Positions 27,021-34,992 of a stretch of DNA of 64,000 bases are shown piece after piece. Source of the stretch: Ottowia thiooxydans DSM 14619 (GTDB lineage: Bacteria; Pseudomonadota; Gammaproteobacteria; Burkholderiales; Burkholderiaceae_C); contig NZ_AUGX01000020.1 in assembly GCF_000422885.1 (NCBI RefSeq), positions 51,165 through 115,164 on the forward strand, read 5' to 3'. The first letter of the stretch is position 1; each line of letters opens with the position of its first letter. The position numbers and the translations under genes were made by a program. The notes under the pieces are model-generated. The model had not been told where the DNA came from. It was given only the letters and a program-made list of their open reading frames with translations, and ran no database searches.

Positions 27021-27932
27021 TCATGTCTTGGCCGGCGGAGCAAGCTGGGCGGAGGGCCAAACCATCCTGACTGCTTCCACGAGCGCCTTGATCAAGGGGT
27101 CATCTGTACGGCCTGCCTGATGCCCGAGTGACATGGCGTAATTGGCATTCACGAGCGGGGAGGAGGCCAGCACGCCCGCGCGGATCCCCTCCTGTACATA
27201 TTCGTCTCGAAGCAACATCATGCCTACATTGTTTTCAAGCATGGTCCGCCCAAGACTCGGGTTGTCGAAGCTTGCAACGACATTCATTTCAAGGCCGCGA
27301 TCGGAAAATAGTGTGGTGAACATCCCTGAGTAGGCGGAATGCGGATTTCCGGGCGCTATCCAAGGGAGTGCCGCAAGTTCTGACACATCTGCTGTTTCGA
27401 TCCTGTCTTTCCAGGCGATGGGTCCCGCGACCCTGAATTGCACTTTGCCTAGCTCGTAGTAGGTGATCCCCGGGTCAGTGGGCGCGCCCAGAAGAAGGCA
27501 CGCATCCAGCTCACCGTTTCGCAGACCCTGCCGGCCGCTGGCGGAAGTCCTTCCTCTGAGGTCTACCGTGATCAGTTCGTGCAAGCTTCGCAATTGCGCG
27601 ACTATTGAGCCGACACGAGTGTCTGGTTCTGTGCTTGTTCCAAGGACAATTTTTCCATCGACCTTGTCGCTCAACTCGCGCGCATACGCCATGAATTCAC
27701 CTGCGCCGCTCAGGATGGCCTTGGCGCGCTCCAGCAACAACTCGCCCGCCTTGGTCGGTTCGAGGCTCCGATTGGTGCGAACGAAAAGCATCATATTCAG
27801 CGTCTCTTCGATCGCGCGTACATGCGCGCTGGCGGTCGATTGGCTGATGTACAGCCGTTCTGCGGCGCGCGTGAGATGCTGTTCTTCAGCAACAGCGATG
27901 AAGGTTCGCAAGTGAACGAGGTCAATCAACAT
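27021..27932 (-). CDS. LysR-family regulator of the adjacent CoA operon
   Basis: 303 aa. The winged helix-turn-helix spans residues 5-65 (HLTRAAERLYISQSTASAHVRAIEE); the effector domain begins at about 92 (GKIVLGTSTEPDTRVGS). It is the last minus-strand gene after the acyl-CoA dehydrogenase/MaoC/CaiB/CitE set, separated from it by 278 bases of repeat and hairpin DNA. Position and family suggest it controls that operon in response to its substrate. Confidence 0.87.
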   Translation of the reverse strand: MLIDLVHLRTFIAVAEEQHLTRAAERLYISQSTASAHVRAIEETLNMMLFVRTNRSLEPTKAGELLLERAKAILSGAGEFMAYARELSDKVDGKIVLGTSTEPDTRVGSIVAQLRSLHELITVDLRGRTSASGRQGLRNGELDACLLLGAPTDPGITYYELGKVQFRVAGPIAWKDRIETADVSELAALPWIAPGNPHSAYSGMFTTLFSDRGLEMNVVASFDNPSLGRTMLENNVGMMLLRDEYVQEGIRAGVLASSPLVNANYAMSLGHQAGRTDDPLIKALVEAVRMVWPSAQLAPPAKT

Positions 27933-27999
27933 GTCAGTCTCCAGGCCGTCCGCTCTTTCGGGGACGATTCAGGCTCGAAGCTTAAGGCAACGCTAGATT

Positions 28000-28053
28000 A
28001 GGGCGTATTCACACTAAATTCACGCGGGGGTGTATTCAGTGTGAATACGCCCT
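28000..28053. repeat. perfect 16-bp inverted repeat, possible terminator
   Basis: AGGGCGTATTCACACT (28000-28015) is exactly complementary to 28038-28053, with a 22-base loop. It lies between the stop of the CitE-like gene and the start of the LysR gene, both on the minus strand. It could end the catabolic transcript or be the core of a small palindromic repeat; its flanking CTAG on both sides favours the latter. Confidence 0.5.
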
Positions 28054-28070
28054 AGTTCTCGCGCTGCCGA

Positions 28071-28160
28071 CCGAACCCCCTCTTCCGCATGCGGGAGAGG
28101 GTGGGCGGGGCCGGCCAACCGGTGAGGGTCGAGTGCGGTGGATCTACGCGCTGCGGTTTG
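28071..28160. repeat. REP-like dispersed repeat, copy 2
   Basis: Begins with an imperfect inverted repeat (CCCCCTCTTCCGC pairing with GCGGGAGAGGG), then GGGGCCGGCCAACCGGTGAG and a tail with GCGCTGCGGTTTG. It shares order and sequence blocks with the copies at 2624 and 56315. Confidence 0.6.
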
Positions 28161-28210
28161 TCCATGGCACTCCGCATATACATCTTAGAACCCCCGCAGC
28201 AAGCTGAACA

Positions 28211-29095
28211 TCAGAGCGAATACATCTCGTGCAACTTCAAAGTGCGGTGCGCGCGCTTCAGATGCGGAATGTCAAACATCTTCCCGTCGATCCCGACCGT
28301 TCCCACACCATCCACGCTATCAAAAGCCGCCACCACTTTTTTGGCCAACTCAACGTCCTCCATCGAAGGACTGAACGTCTCGTTGATGGGGGCAACCTGG
28401 TCTGGATGAATGGCTGCCCGCCCCGTGAAGCCTTCCTGCGCTGCAGCACGGCAGCTTGCGCGCAGACCTTCTGTGTCACGGTAGTCCACATACACCGTTT
28501 CCATCGCTTGCGCGCCGCATGCCTTGGCCGCCAGCAGCATGGATGAGCGGGTAGCACGGTAGGTCAATGTCCATTGCCCTGACGAATCAAGGTTGGTCGA
28601 AGCGCCTATTGCGGCGCTCAAGTCTTCCGCGCCCCAGTTCAGAATGGCAAGCCGAGGCAGCTTGGCGGTGGCGAACTCCGGCAAGCGCAGCACTGCCGAT
28701 GCGGTTTCCGTGGCTACCGCGCATATTTTTGTTTGTCCCGTTGGCACGCTATCGCGAACCTCCAGCGCGTCCAGCATGTAACTAAGCCGCTGAACATCCT
28801 CCGGGCTATCAATCTTCGGCTGCACGATGCCGTCTGGTTGACCGCCCAACACCGCGGCAAGATCTACGAGTGCGGAGTCGTCGAACGCGTTAATGCGCAC
28901 CCATAGTTTGGACTTACGAGCGCCGATGGGACGTTGATCGAGAAAAGCCCGCACCTTCCGGCGTGCTTCGGCGCGATTTTGCGGGGCGACAGAGTCCTCG
29001 AGATCGAGCACAACCGCATCGGCACCGCAGGTGTCCACTTTGCCCAATTTTTTGTCATTGTCTCCGGGCACATAGAGCATGGAACGGATGTACAT
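28211..29095 (-). CDS. CitE-like CoA ester lyase (HpcH/HpaI aldolase family)
   Basis: 294-aa TIM-barrel Mg2+-dependent lyase that cleaves 3-hydroxyacyl-CoA or citramalyl/malyl-CoA esters. Family motifs: RSMLYVPGDNDKKL at residues 4-17, DAVVLDLEDSVAP around 27-39 (metal and substrate site), GRAAIHPDQV near 225. It follows the CaiB gene by 12 bases in a MaoC-CaiB-CitE operon, which in itaconate/citramalate pathways supplies citramalyl-CoA lyase giving acetyl-CoA and pyruvate. Malyl- or methylmalyl-CoA lyase is possible too. Confidence 0.85.
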   Translation of the reverse strand: MYIRSMLYVPGDNDKKLGKVDTCGADAVVLDLEDSVAPQNRAEARRKVRAFLDQRPIGARKSKLWVRINAFDDSALVDLAAVLGGQPDGIVQPKIDSPEDVQRLSYMLDALEVRDSVPTGQTKICAVATETASAVLRLPEFATAKLPRLAILNWGAEDLSAAIGASTNLDSSGQWTLTYRATRSSMLLAAKACGAQAMETVYVDYRDTEGLRASCRAAAQEGFTGRAAIHPDQVAPINETFSPSMEDVELAKKVVAAFDSVDGVGTVGIDGKMFDIPHLKRAHRTLKLHEMYSL

Positions 29096-29107
29096 GAATG
29101 ATCTCTT

Positions 29108-30298
29108 TCAGTTGATCGCTTGGATGGATCTCAGTTCTGTGATGTCGCTCTCGGAGAACCCCGACTCGCGAAGAATCTCTTCGGTGTGTTCGCCATGGAG
29201 GGGCGGCGGTGATCCAGCCTCACGTGGCTCGCCTCCCAGCACAAAGGCCTGGCCTATGGACTGAATGGCGCCGGCATGTGGATGCTCATAGCTGACAACG
29301 ACTCCGCTGGCTTTGGTGTGGGCATGCTCCAGTACCTGTTTGAGGGTGTTGATGGGTGCGCAGGGAACACCGACCTTGGCTAACTCCTCACTCCAGAACT
29401 CGGCACTCTGCAGAGCGATGGCTTGTTGCACTCGGGCTTCCGTCTCTTGCCGACGTGCCACGCGCGCTGCATTGGTGCGGAACTCAGGCGCATCCGCGAT
29501 ATCTTTTAGCCCTGCGACGGCGCAGAATTTCTGCCAGAGGTTGTCGTTGGCCACGCCCAGCAATATAGGACGGTCGGACGCATCGAATACCTTGTACGGA
29601 CACAGTGATTCATGTGTGGATCCGCACCTTGGAGGTTGCTCTCCACGTTCCCAGAAGCTCTGCACGTTGTAGCGAAGAAGCGCCAGAGCGGTGTCAAACA
29701 GATTGGCTGATACGGTGGTGCCTTTGCCCGTTCTGCCGCGTTCGATCAGCGCTGCGAGGATGCCCGTGAGCGCGTGCGTGCCGGTCATTTGGTCGATAGG
29801 AGAAATCGGACTGCGGATATGTCCGCCGTCTTCCTCTCCCGTCAGGGACATCATCCCGCTGAACGCCTGAAGGATGACGTCGTATCCACCAAGATGCTTC
29901 AGAGGCCCGCTTCGGCCATAACCCGAGATACTGCAATGGATCAGCTTCTCATTGATGCCCTGCAGCGTTTTGGCATCAATCGCCAGCCGTTCGGCCACGC
30001 CGGTGCCAAAACTCTCAATCACGATGTCGGCGCCCTTTGTGAGCGCATGAGCAACACGCCGTCCGGACTCGGTCTTGAGATCCAGTGCAATGCTTCGCTT
30101 GTTCCGGTTCACGCTAAGAAATACCGCGCCTAGCCCTTCGCGGCGGAACGGGGGCCAGCCGCGCGTCTCATCGCCCAGCTTGAGCGGCTCGACCTTGATG
30201 ACTTCCGCGCCCAGATCGGCCAGCGACTGTGTACACAATGGTCCCGCAAGCGTTTTCGAGAAATCCAAAACCCGGATGCCCGCCAAAGGTTTGATCAC
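29108..30298 (-). CDS. CaiB/BaiF CoA-transferase (family III)
   Basis: About 396 aa. The GTG start at 30298 overlaps the MaoC stop as GTGA and has GGAGA six bases upstream; the frame's ATG at 30334 is less likely. Motifs: GIRVLDFSKTLAGPLCTQ, AEVIKVEPLKLGDETR, and the candidate catalytic Asp at about 169 (SPIDQMTG). It transfers CoA from a donor (often succinyl-CoA) to a carboxylic acid, here presumably the substrate of the following CitE-like lyase. Confidence 0.9.
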   Translation of the reverse strand: MIKPLAGIRVLDFSKTLAGPLCTQSLADLGAEVIKVEPLKLGDETRGWPPFRREGLGAVFLSVNRNKRSIALDLKTESGRRVAHALTKGADIVIESFGTGVAERLAIDAKTLQGINEKLIHCSISGYGRSGPLKHLGGYDVILQAFSGMMSLTGEEDGGHIRSPISPIDQMTGTHALTGILAALIERGRTGKGTTVSANLFDTALALLRYNVQSFWERGEQPPRCGSTHESLCPYKVFDASDRPILLGVANDNLWQKFCAVAGLKDIADAPEFRTNAARVARRQETEARVQQAIALQSAEFWSEELAKVGVPCAPINTLKQVLEHAHTKASGVVVSYEHPHAGAIQSIGQAFVLGGEPREAGSPPPLHGEHTEEILRESGFSESDITELRSIQAIN

Positions 30299-30750
30299 TT
30301 CGCTCTCCGCTTCATCAATGCCACGCGTTTGCACAACGCCACAAGCTCGTTTTTCTGATTGAACGCTTCATGAAGAAATATCGTGATGCCGGCATCTGGC
30401 CGGGACTTGCTCTCGCGCAGTTCGTCGACCGTGGTGCGGCAATGCACGGTGTCTCCGTGAAAAAGCGGGCGTGGAAACCTGACTTCGTTCCACCCCAGGT
30501 TTCCCACCGTGGTACCCAGTGTGGTGTCTTCCACCGAAACCCCGACCATCAGGCCAAGCGTGAATGCGCTATTCACAATGCGTTGACCGAACTCGGTGTG
30601 CTCGCGGCAATACTCCTCGTCAATGTGGAGCGGCGCAGGGTTGTGGGTGAGTGCGGAAAAGAGAACGTTGTCCATCTCCGTGACCGTGCGGCGAACGGTG
30701 TGATTGAAGACTTGGCCAACTTTGAAATCTTCGAAATAGAGTCCAGGCAT
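30295..30750 (-). CDS. MaoC-family (R)-specific enoyl-CoA hydratase
   Basis: 151-aa single hot-dog-fold protein. The hydratase pattern is visible: D/H pair region NPAPLHIDEEYCREHTEFGQRIVN (residues about 37-60) with PLHID. Positioned between the acyl-CoA dehydrogenase (11-base gap) and CaiB (4-base overlap), so it hydrates the enoyl-CoA made by the dehydrogenase or by CoA transfer. A mesaconyl-/itaconyl-CoA hydratase role is an inference from gene order. Confidence 0.86.
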   Translation of the reverse strand: MPGLYFEDFKVGQVFNHTVRRTVTEMDNVLFSALTHNPAPLHIDEEYCREHTEFGQRIVNSAFTLGLMVGVSVEDTTLGTTVGNLGWNEVRFPRPLFHGDTVHCRTTVDELRESKSRPDAGITIFLHEAFNQKNELVALCKRVALMKRRAK

Positions 30751-30761
30751 GTGATGTTTCC

Positions 30762-31931
30762 TTAGTAGGATTTCGGCAGATCGAGAACCTTCTCGCCGAT
30801 GTAGTTGAGGATCATTTGGTCAGTGATGGGCCCAATTCGACACACCAACACCTCACGCAGGAGGCGCTCCACCACGTACTCCTTGGCATAGCCCATACCG
30901 CCCATCGTCAGAACAGCTTGTTGGCATGCTTGATAGCCGGCGCGAGATCCGAGTAATTTGGCGCTATTGGCTTCGGCGCCACAGGGCAAGCCGGCGTCGT
31001 AGAGCTCAACGGCCCGTTCGACCATGAGTTGCGCCGCTTCCAGTGCAATCCAGTTCTCAGCCAATGGGTGCTGAATGCCTTGGTTTTTCCCAATGGGTCG
31101 CCCAAAGACCACGCGCTCCTTGGCGTAACGTGTCGCGCGTTCCAAGGCATCCTGGCCAATGCCAATCGACTCGGCCGCAATCAGGCAACGTTCAGGGTTC
31201 AGGCCGTCCAAAAGATAGTGAAACCCTTTCCCTTCTTCGCCGATGAGATCGGAGTCGGGCACGAAATAGTCATCGATGAACAGCGCGTTGGAGTCCACTG
31301 CTGCGCGGCCGTGTTTGGGGATGCGGCGCACTTCGATCTTCGAGCGATCGAGGTCGGTGTAAAACAGCGACATGCCATCCGTCGCTTTGCCCTTTCCCTT
31401 TTCCGGTTTGGGGGACGTACGAGCGAGCAGCAAGATCTTGTGCGCGACTTGCGCAGTGGAGATCCACATCTTGCGTCCAGACACCCGAAAGCCGCCGTCG
31501 ACCTTTTTCGCAAATGTCTTGATGCTGGTTGTGTCCAGGCCGGCATCTGGCTCCGTGACGCCAAAGCACACCTGGGTGGTTCCCGCCACCAGGCCGGGAA
31601 TCCAGCTGGCCTTCTGCGCTTCGCTGCCATGGACCAGCATTGGATGTGGGCCAAACATATTCATGTGAATGGACGACGTGGCCGCCATGCCACCGCCGTT
31701 GCGGGCGACTGTATGCATGACCAACACGGCTTCCTTGATGCCCAGGCCTGCACCGCCATATTGCTCGGGCATGGTCACGCCTAGCCACCCATCTGCCGCC
31801 ATTGCACGGTGAAACTCCTTGGGGAAGCGCGCGTGCTCCTCACACTCGGCCCAATAGTCGTCGCCGAAACGTTTGCAGACGGCGGTCACACCGTCAACTA
31901 TGGCGCTCTGCTCTCCGGAAAGTCTGAACAT
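30762..31931 (-). CDS. acyl-CoA dehydrogenase, variant lacking the canonical C-terminal Glu motif
   Basis: 389-aa FAD enzyme oxidising acyl-CoA to 2,3-enoyl-CoA. Motifs: PEQYGGAGLG (about 55-64), CFGVTEPDAGLDTTS near 142, and GGMGYAKEYVVERLLRE near 350. Where most acyl-CoA dehydrogenases have IYEGTxEIQ, this one reads RIGPITDQMILN, so the usual catalytic Glu is absent at that site. A base elsewhere in the chain is implied, as in isovaleryl-CoA dehydrogenase. First gene of the operon; its promoter carries a FadR-like palindrome. Confidence 0.88.
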   Translation of the reverse strand: MFRLSGEQSAIVDGVTAVCKRFGDDYWAECEEHARFPKEFHRAMAADGWLGVTMPEQYGGAGLGIKEAVLVMHTVARNGGGMAATSSIHMNMFGPHPMLVHGSEAQKASWIPGLVAGTTQVCFGVTEPDAGLDTTSIKTFAKKVDGGFRVSGRKMWISTAQVAHKILLLARTSPKPEKGKGKATDGMSLFYTDLDRSKIEVRRIPKHGRAAVDSNALFIDDYFVPDSDLIGEEGKGFHYLLDGLNPERCLIAAESIGIGQDALERATRYAKERVVFGRPIGKNQGIQHPLAENWIALEAAQLMVERAVELYDAGLPCGAEANSAKLLGSRAGYQACQQAVLTMGGMGYAKEYVVERLLREVLVCRIGPITDQMILNYIGEKVLDLPKSY

Positions 31932-31957
31932 TTTTTGTCCTCAAGTTGATGTCGTGC

Positions 31958-31998
31958 AATGTAGGTCTGGAGCGGCCTCATAGTCAATGGTTAACCAT
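31958..31998 (-). promoter_or_regulatory. promoter and palindromic operator for the acyl-CoA dehydrogenase operon
   Basis: On the minus strand, TTGACT (31982-31987) and TACATT (31958-31963) are spaced by 18 bases, a good sigma-70 pattern. The perfect palindrome ATGGTTAACCAT (31987-31998) touches the -35 box. It matches the TNGTNNACNA operator form known for FadR-type GntR proteins. Confidence 0.5.
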
Positions 31999-32090
31999 AT
32001 TTGATTTTCTAATGCCGGCGATCGGTTTCACCGATGTTTATAGAGTGTTCTGAAATGGTGATGACGGGAATCAGAAGATCAGCATGATCA

Positions 32091-32123
32091 ATGGTTGACA
32101 TTTAAAAACGCGACTCCTAAGCT
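32091..32123 (+). promoter_or_regulatory. promoter with second operator-like site for the plus-strand set
   Basis: TTGACA (32095-32100) is followed after 17 bases by TAAGCT, a moderate sigma-70 match upstream of the oxidoreductase at 32156. ATGGTTGACAT (32091-32101) overlaps the -35 box and repeats most of the 31987 palindrome, so the same regulator may bind both divergent promoters. Confidence 0.45.
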
Positions 32124-32155
32124 TCAGGCTCCCGATTGCGCAAGGAATGCTTGAG

Positions 32156-33157
32156 ATGAAAAACCGCCAATGGGTGCTTGCATCGCACCCCAAACAGGAA
32201 GTCGATGCGACCACCTGGAAGCTTGTGGAGCAAGACTTGCCGCTACTTGCTGCCGGACAAATTCTGGTGCGGGTGCGCTGGCTTTCCGTAGACCCTTACA
32301 TGCGCTCCAAACTCAATCAGGGCGCGATGCGAATTGGTGATCTGATGTTGGGCGGCGGAGTAGGTGAAGTCGTTCAGTCCAACCACGCGGAGTGGAGCGT
32401 GGGTGATATCGCAGAGGGGCTCGAACTCGGCTGGCAGGAGTGGGCGGTGCTCAATCCAGATATCCCTGGCCCGGCGCGAGTGAACAAGCTCGTGGCCGGA
32501 CCCATCGCCATGCAATCAGCACTCTCCTGGTATGGGATGCCTGGGCTCACAGCCTACTTTGCAATGCTTGAGATCGCGAAGCCTCAACCGGGTGACACCG
32601 TGGTTGTTTCTGCCGCCGCGGGGGCGGTAGGGCAGATCGCCGGGCAGATCGCCAAGCTTGCGGGTGCGCGGGTTGTGGGGATTGCCGGCGCTGACATGAA
32701 GCTCGCATGGTGCAAGACCCTAGGTTTCGATGACACCATCAACTACCGCTCGGAAGCCGATCTGGCCGGGGCCGTAGCGCGTGTCTGCCCGCAGGGCGTC
32801 AACGTCTTTTTTGACTGCACCGGTGGGCCTGTTCACGATGCAGTGATGGCCAATCTTGCACTCCGCTCGCGCGTCGCCATCGTTGGCAAGGTCGCGGTCG
32901 CCAACAAGGCAGCTCACGAAGATCTGGGCCTGCGCGCCAGCGGAAAGCTCATAGCCAGCCGTGCTCGTGTGGAGGGCTTTGTGGTGTATGACTGGTGGCA
33001 TCGCCGTGAAGAAGGCCTGCGTCGCCTGGCGGATTGGCACGCCACTGGTGCACTCAAGTTCCGCGAGGATGTTGCCAAAGGCATTGGCGAGCTTCCTAAC
33101 GCGTTCTTGCGAATGATGCGCGGCGAAAACCTGGGTAAACAGCTGGTAGAGCTTTGA
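32156..33157 (+). CDS. NADP-dependent MDR oxidoreductase (CurA/PTGR-like)
   Basis: 333-aa zinc-independent medium-chain reductase, typically reducing alpha,beta-unsaturated carbonyls with NADPH. Motifs: DPYMRSKLN near 45, GMPGLTAYFAMLEIAKPQPGDTVVVSAAAGAVGQ near 120-155 as nucleotide-binding region (quoted only in parts: AAAGAVGQIAGQIAK), and NVFFDCTGG near 220. ATG 32156 has AAGGA nine bases upstream; ATG 32147 would sit directly on that site. First gene of the plus-strand set divergent from the CoA operon. Confidence 0.85.
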   Translation: MKNRQWVLASHPKQEVDATTWKLVEQDLPLLAAGQILVRVRWLSVDPYMRSKLNQGAMRIGDLMLGGGVGEVVQSNHAEWSVGDIAEGLELGWQEWAVLNPDIPGPARVNKLVAGPIAMQSALSWYGMPGLTAYFAMLEIAKPQPGDTVVVSAAAGAVGQIAGQIAKLAGARVVGIAGADMKLAWCKTLGFDDTINYRSEADLAGAVARVCPQGVNVFFDCTGGPVHDAVMANLALRSRVAIVGKVAVANKAAHEDLGLRASGKLIASRARVEGFVVYDWWHRREEGLRRLADWHATGALKFREDVAKGIGELPNAFLRMMRGENLGKQLVEL

Positions 33158-33190
33158 TTTACCCCATCTAATTTATAAAAGGAGATAAGC

Positions 33191-34153
33191 ATGAAAAATT
33201 TCTTCGTTCCCGTCATGTCTGTTTTAGCGTTGACCCTGGCTGCAGGGTCTGCCCATGCCCAGAGCTCATCAGACAGGCCTTTGACGCTGGTCGTGCCTTT
33301 CCCGGCAGGCAGCACTACAGACAACGTAGCTCGCAAGATGGCCGAATACATGCGCGCAAAGACCGGGGGTACCGTGCTGGTAGACAACAAGGCTGGGGCA
33401 GATGGCAATATCGCGGCTCAGTTCGTGCTCAGGCAGCCGGCTGATGGCCACACCTTGTTTGTCACCGGTAACTCAGTACACGGCGCGAATGCCAACCTTT
33501 ACAAGCAGTTGCCGTTTGACCCCATCAAAGACTTCGAGTCCATTGGCGGTGTCATGACCATTCCAATGGTTCTCACGGTGAAGCCGGATTTCCCAGCCAG
33601 CAATGTGTCGCAGTTCGTGGCAGAAGCTAAAAAGCGCACGAAGCCGCTGTTCTATGCCACTGGAAACAACTCCACACGAGGCGCTTCAGAGCTGTTCAAG
33701 TTGCGCTATAACTTCCCAGCAGACCATATCCCCTATAAAGGATCGCCCCAGGTCGTGGCTGACCTTCTGGGCGGTCAATTCGATTTCGCGTTCATCGACG
33801 CCAATACCGTTCGGCCCTTTCTTCAGGATGGCCGCCTGAAAGGGCTGACGATCACGAGCGAAAAGCGCCTCGCCAGCTTGCCAAACATCCCCACAGTCGC
33901 AGAAGAAATGCCTGGGTTCAGTTTCGGTGCCTGGGTAGGCGTGGTGGTTCGCCAGGACACCCCGGCGGCTGTGCGTACTCGTCTGGCCTCACTGGTGGAT
34001 GGCTACGCGAAGGACGCGGCAACGGTGGAATACATGACCTCCATCAATGGCGCCACCATGCCCATGTCGACGCGAGAGCTCACGTCCTTTATCGCTGCGG
34101 AGACCAAGACCTGGGCTGAGATCGTCCGCGCCGCGAATATTGAGAAAAAGTAA
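33191..34153 (+). CDS. Bug-family (TTT) periplasmic carboxylate receptor
   Basis: 320-aa exported receptor. Signal peptide to AHAQ (about 24), then LTLVVPFPAGSTTDNVAR, GTVLVDNKAGADGNIAAQ, PADGHTLFVTG and PYKGSPQVVADLLGGQF. AAGGAG lies close before the ATG at 33191. Placed between the MDR reductase and the GntR regulator, so it probably binds the inducing substrate of this locus. No membrane subunits in the window. Confidence 0.9.
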   Translation: MKNFFVPVMSVLALTLAAGSAHAQSSSDRPLTLVVPFPAGSTTDNVARKMAEYMRAKTGGTVLVDNKAGADGNIAAQFVLRQPADGHTLFVTGNSVHGANANLYKQLPFDPIKDFESIGGVMTIPMVLTVKPDFPASNVSQFVAEAKKRTKPLFYATGNNSTRGASELFKLRYNFPADHIPYKGSPQVVADLLGGQFDFAFIDANTVRPFLQDGRLKGLTITSEKRLASLPNIPTVAEEMPGFSFGAWVGVVVRQDTPAAVRTRLASLVDGYAKDAATVEYMTSINGATMPMSTRELTSFIAAETKTWAEIVRAANIEKK

Positions 34154-34206
34154 GCCTTCTCTTGTGGCCACCTTGCTCGTTGCATCTACGATCCGATCGT
34201 CAAACA

Positions 34207-34992
34207 ATGAATCGAGAACCGAGCATGGCCGAAACGCTTAGAGATCAGACTGTCGTCCTCAAACGCATCGCGACGCCCAAACCACAGGTGCTGCTGGCAG
34301 ATCAGCTGCGAGAGGCCATTCTCAGCGGTGAGTTCGTACAAGGGCAGGTTCTTCCGCCGGAGCGTGAGCTGGTCTTGGCCACCGGGCTGACCCGAGGGGC
34401 CGTGCGCGAAGCATTGCGAACCCTGGCTGTAGAAGGGTTTCTGGAAGCGCGTTCAGGGAGATTCGGCGGCAATGTCGTGACCTTGCCCAGCCGCGAGTTC
34501 ATGGCTAGCGCCATTGGACGGTTTGTGCGCGGACGCCGGCTTCCTCTGAAGAGCTTGCACGAGACCAGGGACATCCTTGAGCCTGCGTTGGCTCACTTGG
34601 CCGCCCTGCATCGAACGGCTGAAGATATCCAGGCTCTCAGGCAACTGCATGAGTCCTTGGTGGCTGCCCAAGGAAATTTCCCGGAGTTTGCGACCTTGAA
34701 TATTCGTTGGCACCGCGCTATTGCGAGTGCCAGCCACAACGAGTTGCTGGCTGGTGTTCTTGAATCCATCGCTTACGGCGTTTCGGTATCCACCTCTACC
34801 GAGGAATACGACACGCCCGAAACCCGCAAACAAGTCATTCGTATCCATGCGCGAATCATGGAAGCGATTGAGGCTGGAGACGGCCCACAAGCCGAGTTGC
34901 GCATGAGGCAGCACATCGGTGCAACACATGCGCGTGCCTCGGCGCCCGGCACAACCATCGTGCCCTTGTCGGCGGAAGGAGAACCTGGATGA
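34207..34992 (+). CDS. GntR-family regulator, FadR (FCD) subfamily
   Basis: About 261 aa. The N-terminal winged helix is LADQLREAILSGEFVQGQVLPPERELVLATGLTRGAVREAL (residues about 28-70 in segments). The FCD ligand domain follows from about 110 (RDILEPALAHLAALHR, then WHRAIASASHN with metal-binding His). Starts at 34207 or 34225. Its stop overlaps the next ATG as ATGA. FadR-type proteins recognise TGGT-N2-ACCA palindromes, and such sites lie at 31987 and 32091, so this is the likely regulator of both divergent transcripts. Confidence 0.87.
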   Translation: MNREPSMAETLRDQTVVLKRIATPKPQVLLADQLREAILSGEFVQGQVLPPERELVLATGLTRGAVREALRTLAVEGFLEARSGRFGGNVVTLPSREFMASAIGRFVRGRRLPLKSLHETRDILEPALAHLAALHRTAEDIQALRQLHESLVAAQGNFPEFATLNIRWHRAIASASHNELLAGVLESIAYGVSVSTSTEEYDTPETRKQVIRIHARIMEAIEAGDGPQAELRMRQHIGATHARASAPGTTIVPLSAEGEPG

